DNA of 6,570 nucleotides from Sulfuricurvum sp. (GTDB lineage Bacteria; Campylobacterota; Campylobacteria; Campylobacterales; Sulfurimonadaceae). Numbering within the stretch: position 1 is the first letter of the stretch; the number at the start of each line of letters is the position of its first letter. The translations under genes were made by a program, and so were the position numbers. The stretch is from contig JAUXSZ010000245.1 of the NCBI GenBank assembly GCA_030679635.1, forward strand, positions 1 through 6,570. The letters run 5' to 3'. Below are positions 1 through 5,704 of the stretch, in pieces. The notes under the pieces were generated by a model. The model was not told the origin of the DNA. It did not search any database and saw only the letters and a list, made by a program, of their open reading frames with translations.

Positions 1-677
1 TGGAATTCCAACAACTGGGGCATCACGTATTGGAAAATTTACACTCGATTAAAGGGTATGAAACGCATATAAAACTCAAGGACTGTGATGGAGATATCCT
101 TGAATTGGTGGTTCCCTCCGGGTGCCGTGATGGGGCGATGATGGCACAATTGTTTTTCAAACGTTCAAAAAAGGCGAAGCAAAAAGGGATGGGGCTGCAC
201 AGAGAGCGCGATAATTTGGAAGAAAAAATTCGCCACATAGAGCTGTTCGTACAGACGATACAAGAGGCGAAAACGCCGGAGGAGATTGCCCTGTTGTTCC
301 CCCCTAAAGCGGTGGGAAAGAAAACAAAGCCCTCCGCAAAACTCTCCGAGAGCATCGCCGAATTTTGGATAGAGGGGTATAAGGTATCGTTGGGAAAAAG
401 TGAGAGAGGGAACATTCAGTTGCTTCAAAATGCTCGCGCTCGCGATATTTGGCTCCATCTCAAAGATCGGCCATCCGCCCACGTCATCATCACAACGGAC
501 AAGCAGCAGCTGCCGGAGAAGATACTGCAAGCGGCCGCAAAACTGTGCGTTGATTTCTCCGTATTTGAAAAAGGGCGGTATTTGGTCGATTATACCCCAC
601 GACGTGAAGTGAAAGTACAAGAGGGGGCGAATGTCCTTTATACCCAGGCTAAAACGCTCATGGTGGAGAAGGGCTAG
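1..677 (+). CDS. NFACT-family (RqcH / fibronectin-binding-like) protein, C-terminal part
   Basis: Partial gene. The frame is open from base 3 to the TAG at 675-677 and gives 224 visible residues, so the N-terminal NFACT-N domain lies outside the window; the TTG at base 30 is internal. Visible residues about 1-50 are the end of NFACT-N, with the LENLHSIKGYE stretch and a YFKK-like 'FFKRSKKAK' block. A charged helical, probably coiled-coil linker follows (about 50-95). The NFACT-R domain occupies about 119-222, marked by 'ARDIWLHLKDRPSAHVII', the counterpart of the family's 'D-x-WLHxKDxPGSHVVI'. Family knowledge: bacterial RqcH binds stalled 50S-peptidyl-tRNA and adds C-terminal alanine tails; older annotations call these fibronectin-binding proteins. 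The NFACT-R opening 'GYKVSLGKSERGN' departs from the usual 'GYxIxVGRNNxQND', so true RqcH activity is not assured. The next gene starts 24 bases downstream, suggesting an operon. Family call confident; precise function less so. Confidence 0.85.
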   Translation, partial: EFQQLGHHVLENLHSIKGYETHIKLKDCDGDILELVVPSGCRDGAMMAQLFFKRSKKAKQKGMGLHRERDNLEEKIRHIELFVQTIQEAKTPEEIALLFPPKAVGKKTKPSAKLSESIAEFWIEGYKVSLGKSERGNIQLLQNARARDIWLHLKDRPSAHVIITTDKQQLPEKILQAAAKLCVDFSVFEKGRYLVDYTPRREVKVQEGANVLYTQAKTLMVEKG

Positions 678-687
678 TCCTATTAGA

Positions 688-697
688 GGGAGGAGGA
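688..697 (+). promoter_or_regulatory. Strong Shine-Dalgarno for the 101-aa protein
   Basis: GGGAGGAGGA contains a full AGGAGG at 691-696, five bases before the ATG at 702. It lies in the 24-base gap after the NFACT gene and strongly supports the small downstream ORF as a translated gene with this start. Confidence 0.8.
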
Positions 698-701
698 TGC
701 A

Positions 702-1007
702 ATGGCGATAGGTCCTATCGGAAATGCGATTTATGTGAATCAGCAGATGGCGAGCGTGGCAAGCGATAAAAATGCGCAGCTGAACCGTTTCGAGCTTCAA
801 GCACTGGCCGCGCAGGTGATCATGCATGAACACGAAAAAGAGATTCAGGAAGTTCGCCCTACTGAAGCGAATCAGAGGATAAACCCTGATCGTGAACATA
901 CCAAAGAACAGGCAGAACAAGAAGAGAAACGATCAAAGCACCAAGAACCGGAAAGTCCCCCTGAGGATGAGGAAAAGCCCCTTCATCTTTTAGATATTAA
1001 AGTGTGA
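702..1007 (+). CDS. Small charged hypothetical protein (101 aa), Campylobacterota-type
   Basis: Function not recognised. The ATG has a full AGGAGG ribosome binding site, and the gene sits tightly between the NFACT gene and cdsA, so it is very probably real. Residues about 1-20 are moderately hydrophobic (MAIGPIGNAIYVNQ), without a signal peptide or TM segment. Residues about 21-45 look like an amphipathic helix (RFELQALAAQVIMHEHEKE). Residues about 46-92 are extremely rich in Glu, Lys, Arg, Pro and Gln and are probably disordered, including 'EVRPTEANQRINPDREH'. The end turns hydrophobic again with 'LHLLDIKV'. This ordered ends/disordered middle pattern suggests a cytoplasmic adaptor that binds partners with both ends (inference). 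From memory, C. jejuni has a similar small protein (Cj1348c) between its NFACT and cdsA homologues. Its TGA overlaps a GTG at 1004 in the cdsA frame, but cdsA probably starts later. Confidence 0.82.
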   Translation: MAIGPIGNAIYVNQQMASVASDKNAQLNRFELQALAAQVIMHEHEKEIQEVRPTEANQRINPDREHTKEQAEQEEKRSKHQEPESPPEDEEKPLHLLDIKV

Positions 1008-1043
1008 TTACGCTATACTTAAAGCATTTAACCAATACCAATC

Positions 1044-1047
1044 AGGA
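1044..1047 (+). promoter_or_regulatory. Ribosome binding site deciding the cdsA start
   Basis: AGGA at 1044-1047 lies seven bases before the ATG at 1055. The alternative GTG at 1004, 17 codons upstream, has no purine-rich site at proper distance. This favours the ATG as the cdsA start. Confidence 0.6.
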
Positions 1048-1054
1048 AATTGAG

Positions 1055-1816
1055 ATGCAATCGTCGAATAGTGGATTACAAACCCGTATTATTACTGCCG
1101 TTTTTTTAGGATTAGGAGTTCTTGCAATCGGATTAATCAACAATTTTTGGTTGATCTGGGCTGTACTTGGGGGCGTGTATCTTTTGGCGTTTCACGAAGC
1201 CAATCGCCTTTTTGGCATCAATAACAATTCGCTGTATGCCTATGCCGCCATTTTATGGATTGCGGCTGCACTGTATCCGTATGGGGAAGACCTGATCCTC
1301 ATCGCCGGAATTATTTTTGCCGGTGCCGTAGCGTATACGCAAAACATTCCCCATAAAAACTTTTTACCGTTTCTCTATCCAACGGCAGGGATGCTTTTTA
1401 CCCTTAGTTTATATGAAGAATATGGGATAGGTGCTCTTTTATGGCTTCTGGTCGTGGTGGCCTCTGCGGATATCGGCGCTTATTTTGTGGGTAAAAGTAT
1501 TGGAAAAACACCGTTTAGCCTTTCGTCTCCGAGTAAAACACGAGAAGGGGTTTATGGTGGAATCGTAACCGCAACGGTAGCCGGTTTTTTTGTCGGTATT
1601 ACTATCGTGGAAGATATTCCTCAAGCCATTATTATCTCCTTGATGGCGGCTGTTGGCTCCGTATTTGGAGATTTGTTTGAAAGTTATCTCAAGCGCAAAG
1701 CAGGAGTCAAAGACAGCGGCTCAATCCTTCCGGGTCATGGCGGAGTGCTTGACCGTATTGACGGCTACTTATTTTCGTCGATTATTATGCTGGTTCTTTT
1801 ACGGGGCCTTGCTTGA
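1055..1816 (+). CDS. cdsA: Phosphatidate cytidylyltransferase (CDP-diacylglycerol synthase)
   Basis: Integral inner-membrane enzyme converting phosphatidic acid and CTP to CDP-diacylglycerol, the branch-point precursor of phosphatidylethanolamine, phosphatidylglycerol and cardiolipin. The product from the ATG at 1055 is 253 residues. Hydrophobic segments lie at about 11-28, 32-46, 61-75, 80-94, 125-145, 168-185, 190-205 and 238-251. The motif 'SPSKTREGVYGG' (158-169) matches the family's SPxKTxEGxxGG, preceded by 'ADIGAYFVGKSIGK'. The CdsA signature occupies 210-236: SYLKR, then KDSGSILPGHGG, then DRID; these hold the conserved metal/CTP-site acidic residues. A GTG start at 1004 would add 17 polar residues and overlap the previous stop, but has no good ribosome binding site. 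The TGA overlaps the dxr TTG start (TTGA at 1813-1816). Adjacency of cdsA and dxr is common in bacteria. No key motif is missing. Confidence 0.95.
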   Translation: MQSSNSGLQTRIITAVFLGLGVLAIGLINNFWLIWAVLGGVYLLAFHEANRLFGINNNSLYAYAAILWIAAALYPYGEDLILIAGIIFAGAVAYTQNIPHKNFLPFLYPTAGMLFTLSLYEEYGIGALLWLLVVVASADIGAYFVGKSIGKTPFSLSSPSKTREGVYGGIVTATVAGFFVGITIVEDIPQAIIISLMAAVGSVFGDLFESYLKRKAGVKDSGSILPGHGGVLDRIDGYLFSSIIMLVLLRGLA

Positions 1817-2886
1817 TCCTTTTGGGATCGACGGGCTCTATCGGCGTCAATGCTCTTCTGGTTGCAGAGCAATTCGGTCTCAGCGTGGATACGCTAGTAG
1901 CAGGGCGCAATATTTCTTTGCTCAATGAACAAATACAAAAACATTCCCCGAAATGCGTTGTTGTGTTAAATCCTCAGGATATTTCTGCTGTCAATCACCC
2001 CTATGTTCTTGCCGGCGAGGATGGGATACTGCATGCGATTGAAGATTCCCCATCAAATCTCGTGGTGAATGCTCTTGTCGGTTTCGCAGGGTTACGACCT
2101 ACGCTTCGGGCCATAGAGTGCGGCAAACGGGTCGCATTGGCGAATAAAGAGTCTTTGGTCGCCGCCGGTGCATTTATGGATATCTCCAAAATTCAGCCCA
2201 TCGACAGCGAACATTTCGGTCTTTGGTATTTGAACACCAGTGCGCGTGCCATAGAGCGGATGGTTATTACCGCGAGCGGCGGTGCTTTTAGAGACTGGCC
2301 GATAGAGAAGATTCAAGAGGCAACCCTCAAGGATGCCTTGAATCATCCCAATTGGTCCATGGGGCAGAAAATCACGATTGATAGCGCCTCGATGATGAAT
2401 AAAATGTTTGAACTCTTGGAAGCGCGCTGGCTTTTTGGCGAGGGGGAATACGATGCGGTTATCGAAACAAAATCGATTATTCATGCCCTGATTGACTATC
2501 GTGATGGCTCAACAACGGCCCATTTGGCTCGTGCAAACATGCAGCTTCCTATCGCCTATGCGTTGATGGGAGAGATGGAACAAAAGATTTTACAATCGGT
2601 CAATTTACTTGAAGTAGGGTCGCTAGAGTTTCGTGAAATTACGCGTGAGCGTTACCCGATATGGGAGATTCGCAAAGAGTTGTTGCGCAAGCCCAAACGA
2701 GGTGTTGTCGTCAATGCGGCGAATGAGGCTGCCATAGAGCTTTTTGTAGAGGGAAAAATCTCCTTTTTAGAAATTTCAAAACAGGTTATTCATGCATTCG
2801 AACGCTTTGATGAAGAGCCAAAATGCATTGAGGATGTGTTTGGTATTGATACAGAAGTGCGCCGCTATATCAAGAGTCTTAGATGA
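1813..2886 (+). CDS. dxr: 1-deoxy-D-xylulose 5-phosphate reductoisomerase
   Basis: Cytoplasmic NADPH- and divalent-metal-dependent enzyme making 2-C-methyl-D-erythritol 4-phosphate, the committed step of the MEP isoprenoid pathway and the fosmidomycin target. The 357-residue product begins almost directly with the NADPH-binding 'GSTGSIG' (5-11), which forces the rare TTG start at 1813, four bases inside the end of cdsA; no strong ribosome binding site precedes it, suggesting translational coupling. Other motifs are 'ANKESLVAAG' (110-119), 'IDSEH' with metal ligands D131 and E133, 'ASGGAFRD', the mobile loop 'HPNWSMG' (178-184), and 'MMNKMFE' with N196, K197 and E200 (equivalent to E. coli N227, K228, E231). 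'NAANEAA' (301-307) belongs to the C-terminal part. It is about 40 residues shorter than E. coli Dxr, partly through the short N-terminus. The usual 'GxPDM' after the SIIH strand reads 'ARANM' here. The enzyme looks functional. Confidence 0.96.
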   Translation: MILLGSTGSIGVNALLVAEQFGLSVDTLVAGRNISLLNEQIQKHSPKCVVVLNPQDISAVNHPYVLAGEDGILHAIEDSPSNLVVNALVGFAGLRPTLRAIECGKRVALANKESLVAAGAFMDISKIQPIDSEHFGLWYLNTSARAIERMVITASGGAFRDWPIEKIQEATLKDALNHPNWSMGQKITIDSASMMNKMFELLEARWLFGEGEYDAVIETKSIIHALIDYRDGSTTAHLARANMQLPIAYALMGEMEQKILQSVNLLEVGSLEFREITRERYPIWEIRKELLRKPKRGVVVNAANEAAIELFVEGKISFLEISKQVIHAFERFDEEPKCIEDVFGIDTEVRRYIKSLR

Positions 2887-3416
2887 GACAAAAAACCCTT
2901 TTATTACACGGTTGGGGGGGAAGTGATGACCCCCATTGGCAGGCATGGCTCGCGGGAGAGATAGCCAAAGATTACGGGACGGTATCGTTTCCCCTTTTAG
3001 ACAATCCCCACTTCCCCGCTAAAAAGAGATGGATGAAGCAGGTCAAAGCCCTTTTGGAAGAATTCCGGCCCGAGGTCGTTATTTGCCACTCGCTAGGGAA
3101 TACCCTTTGGTTTCATCTGTGTAACGAGGGGGAGATTTCTCCCGTTAAACGACTCCTTTTGGTGGCCCCTCCCCGTCTGAATTTAGAGCTGGATACGATC
3201 AAGAGTTTTTTCCCTGTGGAGGTACCGGATCGTTTGTTCGCCAAGGAGGTGTTGCTTGTGACCTCGACCAATGATCCCTACATGACGCAAGAGGAATCAA
3301 AAGCGCTTCAAAAAGAGCTGGGGGTTGAGATGAAAGTGATTGAAAACGGTGGGCACATCAATGAGGCTTCGGGATACGGAGCATGGCCGTGGGTAAGAGA
3401 GTGGGTAATGACATGA
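2883..3416 (+). CDS. RBBP9/YdeN-like alpha/beta serine hydrolase
   Basis: A small 177-residue alpha/beta hydrolase of the Ser_hydrolase (RBBP9/YdeN) type. An early 'LLLHGWGGSDDPHWQAWL' (6-23) is the oxyanion-side HGWGG...HW motif typical of this family. The nucleophile elbow is 'CHSLG' with Ser70, where Cys replaces the first Gly of GxSxG. The acid is Asp131 in 'STNDPY', and the base is His158 in 'GGHIN'. The triad is therefore complete and the length is normal. There is no signal peptide, so it is probably cytoplasmic. The substrate is unknown for most family members; esterase activity on small acyl esters is the usual guess. It shares ATGA overlaps with dxr before it and tsaD after it, implying coupled expression in a lipid/isoprenoid/tRNA-modification operon, which does not by itself reveal the substrate. 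A G7 tract lies in the HGWGG codons. Confidence 0.87.
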   Translation: MRQKTLLLHGWGGSDDPHWQAWLAGEIAKDYGTVSFPLLDNPHFPAKKRWMKQVKALLEEFRPEVVICHSLGNTLWFHLCNEGEISPVKRLLLVAPPRLNLELDTIKSFFPVEVPDRLFAKEVLLVTSTNDPYMTQEESKALQKELGVEMKVIENGGHINEASGYGAWPWVREWVMT

Positions 3417-4390
3417 TTTTAAGCATTGAGAGCAGCTGTGATGACAGTTCGATTTCCATTACGGAAATAAAAACCAAAAAGCTCATTTACCATAAAAAGA
3501 TTTCTCAAGAACTGGAGCATTCAAAATACGGAGGGGTGGTTCCAGAACTCGCAAGCCGTCTGCATGCCGTAGCGTTGCCGGCGATCTTAGAAGAGTGCAC
3601 CCAGTGGTTCGGTGAGCTCAAAGCCGTAGCGGTTACGAATGCCCCCGGATTGGCGGTGACGCTGATCGAAGGGGTTGTGATGGCCAAGGCGCTGAGTATT
3701 ACGTTGAACATTCCTCTTTTACCCATTAACCATCTAAAAGGGCATATTTACTCTCTCTTTATTGAGAAAGAGGTTCAGTTCCCCCTAACCGTTCTCTTGG
3801 TTTCCGGCGGGCATACCCAAGTGATTGAAGTTGTGTCTCATGAGATGATGAACACCGTTGCGACAACGATGGATGACAGTTACGGCGAGAGTTTCGACAA
3901 GGTTTCTAAAATGATGGGGCTGGGATATCCGGGAGGGCCTCTGATAGAGAAACTCGCACTTGGCGGAGACAGTAGCCGTTTTACGTTCACGGTCCCCTTA
4001 TGGCAATCGCCGCTCATAGCGTTTAGCTATTCGGGATTGAAAAATCAAGTTCGTTTGGCCGTTGAAGCAAATGAGGCTGAGGATTACCCTGATATTGCCG
4101 CTTCTTTTCAGAAGACCGCAACGGATCATCTGATACAAAAGCTCAAAAAATATTTCAAAACCTCTAAACCTGAGCGTTTTGCGATTGTTGGGGGTGCCAG
4201 TGCAAATCTCTATTTACGCAGCGAGATTGAGAAACTGCTTGCCCCTCATAAGGCACCTTTATTTTTGGCCCCGCTGGAGTTTTGTTCGGATAACGCAGCC
4301 ATGATAGGTCGTGCCGCTATAGAAGAGTTTGTGCGTGATAATTTTACCAACTACAACGAGATTGTCGTCAATCCGCGCTGTAAGCTGTAA
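3413..4390 (+). CDS. tsaD: tRNA N6-adenosine threonylcarbamoyltransferase TsaD (Kae1/Gcp/YgjD)
   Basis: Transfers the threonylcarbamoyl group from TC-AMP to A37 of ANN-decoding tRNAs, giving t6A; in bacteria it works with TsaB, TsaE and TsaC, none of which is in this window. The start is set at the ATG at 3413 because family proteins begin with a short 'MILSIESSCDDSS'-type N-terminus; a longer frame from 3383 would add ten unrelated residues. The product has 325 residues. Visible motifs: ASRLH (47-51), the metal-binding 'NHLKGH' with His107 and His111, 'SGGHTQ' (131-136), 'DDSYGESFDKV' and 'GLGYPGGP' (about 154-176), 'YSGLKNQV', 'GGASANLYLR' (260-269), and 'CSDNAAMIG' with Asp293, the last metal ligand. 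It overlaps the hydrolase stop by ATGA. It was formerly misannotated as an O-sialoglycoprotein endopeptidase. It is the last gene of the plus-strand operon before a promoter-bearing gap. Confidence 0.96.
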   Translation: MILSIESSCDDSSISITEIKTKKLIYHKKISQELEHSKYGGVVPELASRLHAVALPAILEECTQWFGELKAVAVTNAPGLAVTLIEGVVMAKALSITLNIPLLPINHLKGHIYSLFIEKEVQFPLTVLLVSGGHTQVIEVVSHEMMNTVATTMDDSYGESFDKVSKMMGLGYPGGPLIEKLALGGDSSRFTFTVPLWQSPLIAFSYSGLKNQVRLAVEANEAEDYPDIAASFQKTATDHLIQKLKKYFKTSKPERFAIVGGASANLYLRSEIEKLLAPHKAPLFLAPLEFCSDNAAMIGRAAIEEFVRDNFTNYNEIVVNPRCKL

Positions 4391-4417
4391 ATAAGCTTAA
4401 GTACAGAAATCTCTTTC

Positions 4418-4437
4418 ATAATTCAGAGTTTAATTAT
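4418..4437. promoter_or_regulatory. Inverted repeat, possible operator before tpx
   Basis: ATAATT at 4418-4423 and AATTAT at 4432-4437 form perfect 6-base arms separated by eight bases, in the non-coding gap before tpx. If the TACAAT at 4448-4453 is the -10 element, the repeat covers the -35 zone, where a dimeric repressor would act. A redox regulator (PerR/Fur-like or other) is a plausible but unproved ligand. AT-rich arms can arise by chance. Confidence 0.3.
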
Positions 4438-4441
4438 CCGA

Positions 4442-4453
4442 TTTAAGTACAAT
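4442..4453 (+). promoter_or_regulatory. Probable tpx promoter (-10 region)
   Basis: TACAAT at 4448-4453 is one mismatch from TATAAT and would start transcription near 4460, giving a leader of about 25 bases to the ATG. There is no clear TTGACA upstream, which is normal for Campylobacterota vegetative promoters. The overlapping TTTAAGT (4442-4448) resembles an upstream promoter element reported for Campylobacter, so the exact assignment is uncertain. A second TTAAGTACA lies at 4397-4405, and TAATTA at 4431-4436 is an alternative -10 for that copy. Confidence 0.42.
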
Positions 4454-4473
4454 TTCGGAATAAAAATAAACAC

Positions 4474-4478
4474 AGGAG
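4474..4478 (+). promoter_or_regulatory. Ribosome binding site of tpx
   Basis: AGGAG lies six bases before the ATG at 4485. It is a strong, well-spaced site, consistent with high expression of the peroxidase. Confidence 0.8.
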
Positions 4479-4484
4479 CCCAAC

Positions 4485-4988
4485 ATGGCAACGACTAAAT
4501 TCAAAGGTACAGACGTAGAACTTTTAGGAAACACAGTAAATGTTGGCGATAAAGCTCCATCAATTACCGTCGTAAATTCAGCGGGTCTTGGTGACGTTAC
4601 TGTAGGTGGCGCTCAAGGGAAAAAGCAACTAATCATCGTTGTTCCATCATTGGATACAGGTGTATGTGCTACTGAAACACGTAACTTCAATGCAAAAGCT
4701 GCTGGTCTTACTGATGTTATCACTACAATTGTATCTCTTGACCTTCCATTTGCTGCTGGTCGTTTCTGCCAGGCTGAGGGTATCGACAATTTGACGGTAT
4801 GTTCTGACTTCCGTAACAAAGAATTTGCAAACGCATATGGCGTATTGCTTGGTGGTTCAGTTCTTGCGGGTGTAACATGTCGCGCAATCTTCGCAGTAAA
4901 CGAAGAGGGGATTGTTACTTACAAAGAGATCGTTCCTGAAATCACAGAAGAGCCAAACTACGACGCTGCATTGGCTGCCGTAAAATAA
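4485..4988 (+). CDS. tpx: Thiol peroxidase (Tpx, atypical 2-Cys peroxiredoxin)
   Basis: Reduces hydrogen peroxide and organic hydroperoxides using thioredoxin. The 167-residue product has the standard Tpx length. The peroxidatic cysteine is Cys61 in 'PSLDTGVCATETRNFN' (54-69), a close match to the family's SxDTxVC motif. The resolving cysteine is Cys95 in 'RFCQAEGI'. Both stand at the same numbers as in E. coli Tpx. Two further cysteines, Cys106 and Cys132 ('GVTCRAIF'), are extra. No signal peptide is visible, so it is probably cytoplasmic. Synonymous codons are strongly biased to U- or A-ending forms (GCT, GGT, CGT, GTA) compared with the more mixed neighbours, a sign of high expression rather than necessarily transfer. 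It has its own promoter-sized upstream gap, a good ribosome binding site and a hairpin downstream, so it is likely monocistronic, perhaps redox-regulated. Confidence 0.97.
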   Translation: MATTKFKGTDVELLGNTVNVGDKAPSITVVNSAGLGDVTVGGAQGKKQLIIVVPSLDTGVCATETRNFNAKAAGLTDVITTIVSLDLPFAAGRFCQAEGIDNLTVCSDFRNKEFANAYGVLLGGSVLAGVTCRAIFAVNEEGIVTYKEIVPEITEEPNYDAALAAVK

Positions 4989-4994
4989 TTCTTC

Positions 4995-5033
4995 ACTCTT
5001 CGGAGTTCTTCCGAAGAGTCCTTCCTCTTTTCG
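4995..5033 (+). terminator. Probable intrinsic terminator of tpx
   Basis: ACTCTTCGGA (4995-5004) and TCCGAAGAGT (5010-5019) pair perfectly over ten bases around a five-base loop, six bases after the tpx stop. The following tract is pyrimidine-rich (CCTTCCTCTTTT) rather than a clean T run, so efficiency is uncertain. It lies between convergent genes; on the minus strand the stem is followed only by a weak TTATTTT, so bidirectional action is possible but less likely. Confidence 0.72.
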
Positions 5034-5086
5034 CTTTCTTATTTAGATATCCATTAATTTTTATATGTTTAACACTTGGTAAATGT

Positions 5087-5704
5087 TTATTTGCAGAATA
5101 TGGATGCGCCCTGATCCGTTTTGGAAACACTGCATGCATAGTTGCCATCGAGAGTGATGATAGCACGGGCAAAGGTACCATGATTGGTTACTTTTACTTT
5201 TGTGTAGGGAGAAGCTAGGAGGGTTTTTGCGTAAGGAGTGAAGCTCCCGGTATGTTTGAAATCAATGACGATACTGCTGGGATCGCTGAGAGTGAAATAT
5301 CGGATCATAGGGTCTTTGGTTATAAGAGAAATACGATTACCTGAGTGGATAAATTGAATAAATCCACAATCAGCATGAGATGATTTTCGTGTTGCAGGTG
5401 CGCTGGATGTTCTTTGTCCTCCGGACTGTGAGAGGATTAAAGGGTTGTGCCAGTCAATACTTTGATCAATTTCGAGCTTACGCGTCTCAAGACTCCCATC
5501 GACATTTTGAAACGTAAAGGTTGCCTCTTTAAGGACGCGTGCTTGATCGGGAAAACTATACGTCATGGAGGTGAGTGGAGGTTGATGCTGAACTCTATTG
5601 GAAGAAGCAGGCATGGTTAAATCCTCTGATGTGGAGAAAAAAGGATTTTCTCTTGCCACAGCGGCACTCACTAAAATCATGGAAACATAGAGTATTCTTC
5701 TCAT
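5087..5704 (-). CDS. Exported AMIN-domain protein
   Basis: A 205-residue product with an N-terminal signal peptide: MRR, a hydrophobic core and a likely signal peptidase I site after A-V-A (residue 17). Residues about 24-115 are polar and low in obvious domain signal. Residues about 122-204 look like an AMIN domain, with 'NRISLITKDPMIRYFTLSDP', 'SIVIDFKHT' and 'TRAII'-like 'FARAIITLDG' strands. AMIN domains bind peptidoglycan or target envelope proteins to the septum or pole (family knowledge), so a periplasmic, wall-associated role is likely. Three cysteines follow the signal peptide (113, 191, 204); 191 and 204 could form a disulfide across the last hairpin. From memory, the C. jejuni protein at the equivalent place downstream of eno is the glycoprotein CgpA (Cj1670c), but I see no D/E-x-N-x-S/T sequon here. 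Its ATG overlaps the stop of the DivIC/FtsB-like gene by four bases. Confidence 0.82.
   Translation of the reverse strand: MRRILYVSMILVSAAVARENPFFSTSEDLTMPASSNRVQHQPPLTSMTYSFPDQARVLKEATFTFQNVDGSLETRKLEIDQSIDWHNPLILSQSGGQRTSSAPATRKSSHADCGFIQFIHSGNRISLITKDPMIRYFTLSDPSSIVIDFKHTGSFTPYAKTLLASPYTKVKVTNHGTFARAIITLDGNYACSVSKTDQGASIFCK

Noticed and set aside
165..920. 251-codon minus-strand open frame opposite the NFACT gene and the 101-aa gene
   Set aside because: It lies antisense to two well-supported genes, has a His/Leu/Arg/Phe-rich composition typical of a shadow frame, and has no recognisable domain.
1004..1054. GTG start giving CdsA 17 extra residues and a GTGA overlap with the 101-aa gene
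   Set aside because: No ribosome binding site at suitable distance, and the added residues are atypical; the ATG at 1055 has AGGA seven bases upstream. Not fully excluded.
1653..1928. 91-codon plus-strand frame across the cdsA/dxr junction
   Set aside because: It runs through the CdsA signature and the Dxr N-terminus in another frame; both real genes are unambiguous there.
3383..3412. Longer TsaD start at 3383
   Set aside because: The ten added residues are the out-of-frame end of the hydrolase gene; TsaD proteins begin close to the IESSCDD motif, and the ATG at 3413 fits the operon's ATGA pattern.
4381..4399. 6-base hairpin TAAGCT/AGCTTA spanning the tsaD stop, considered as a terminator
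   Set aside because: Short AT-rich stem with a seven-base loop and no following T tract; not convincing as an intrinsic terminator.
5064..5090. ATGTTTA direct repeat and weak imperfect hairpin just past the AMIN gene stop, considered as a minus-strand terminator
   Set aside because: The stem is mismatched and AT-only with a three-base loop and no clear T run on the minus strand; chance is as likely.
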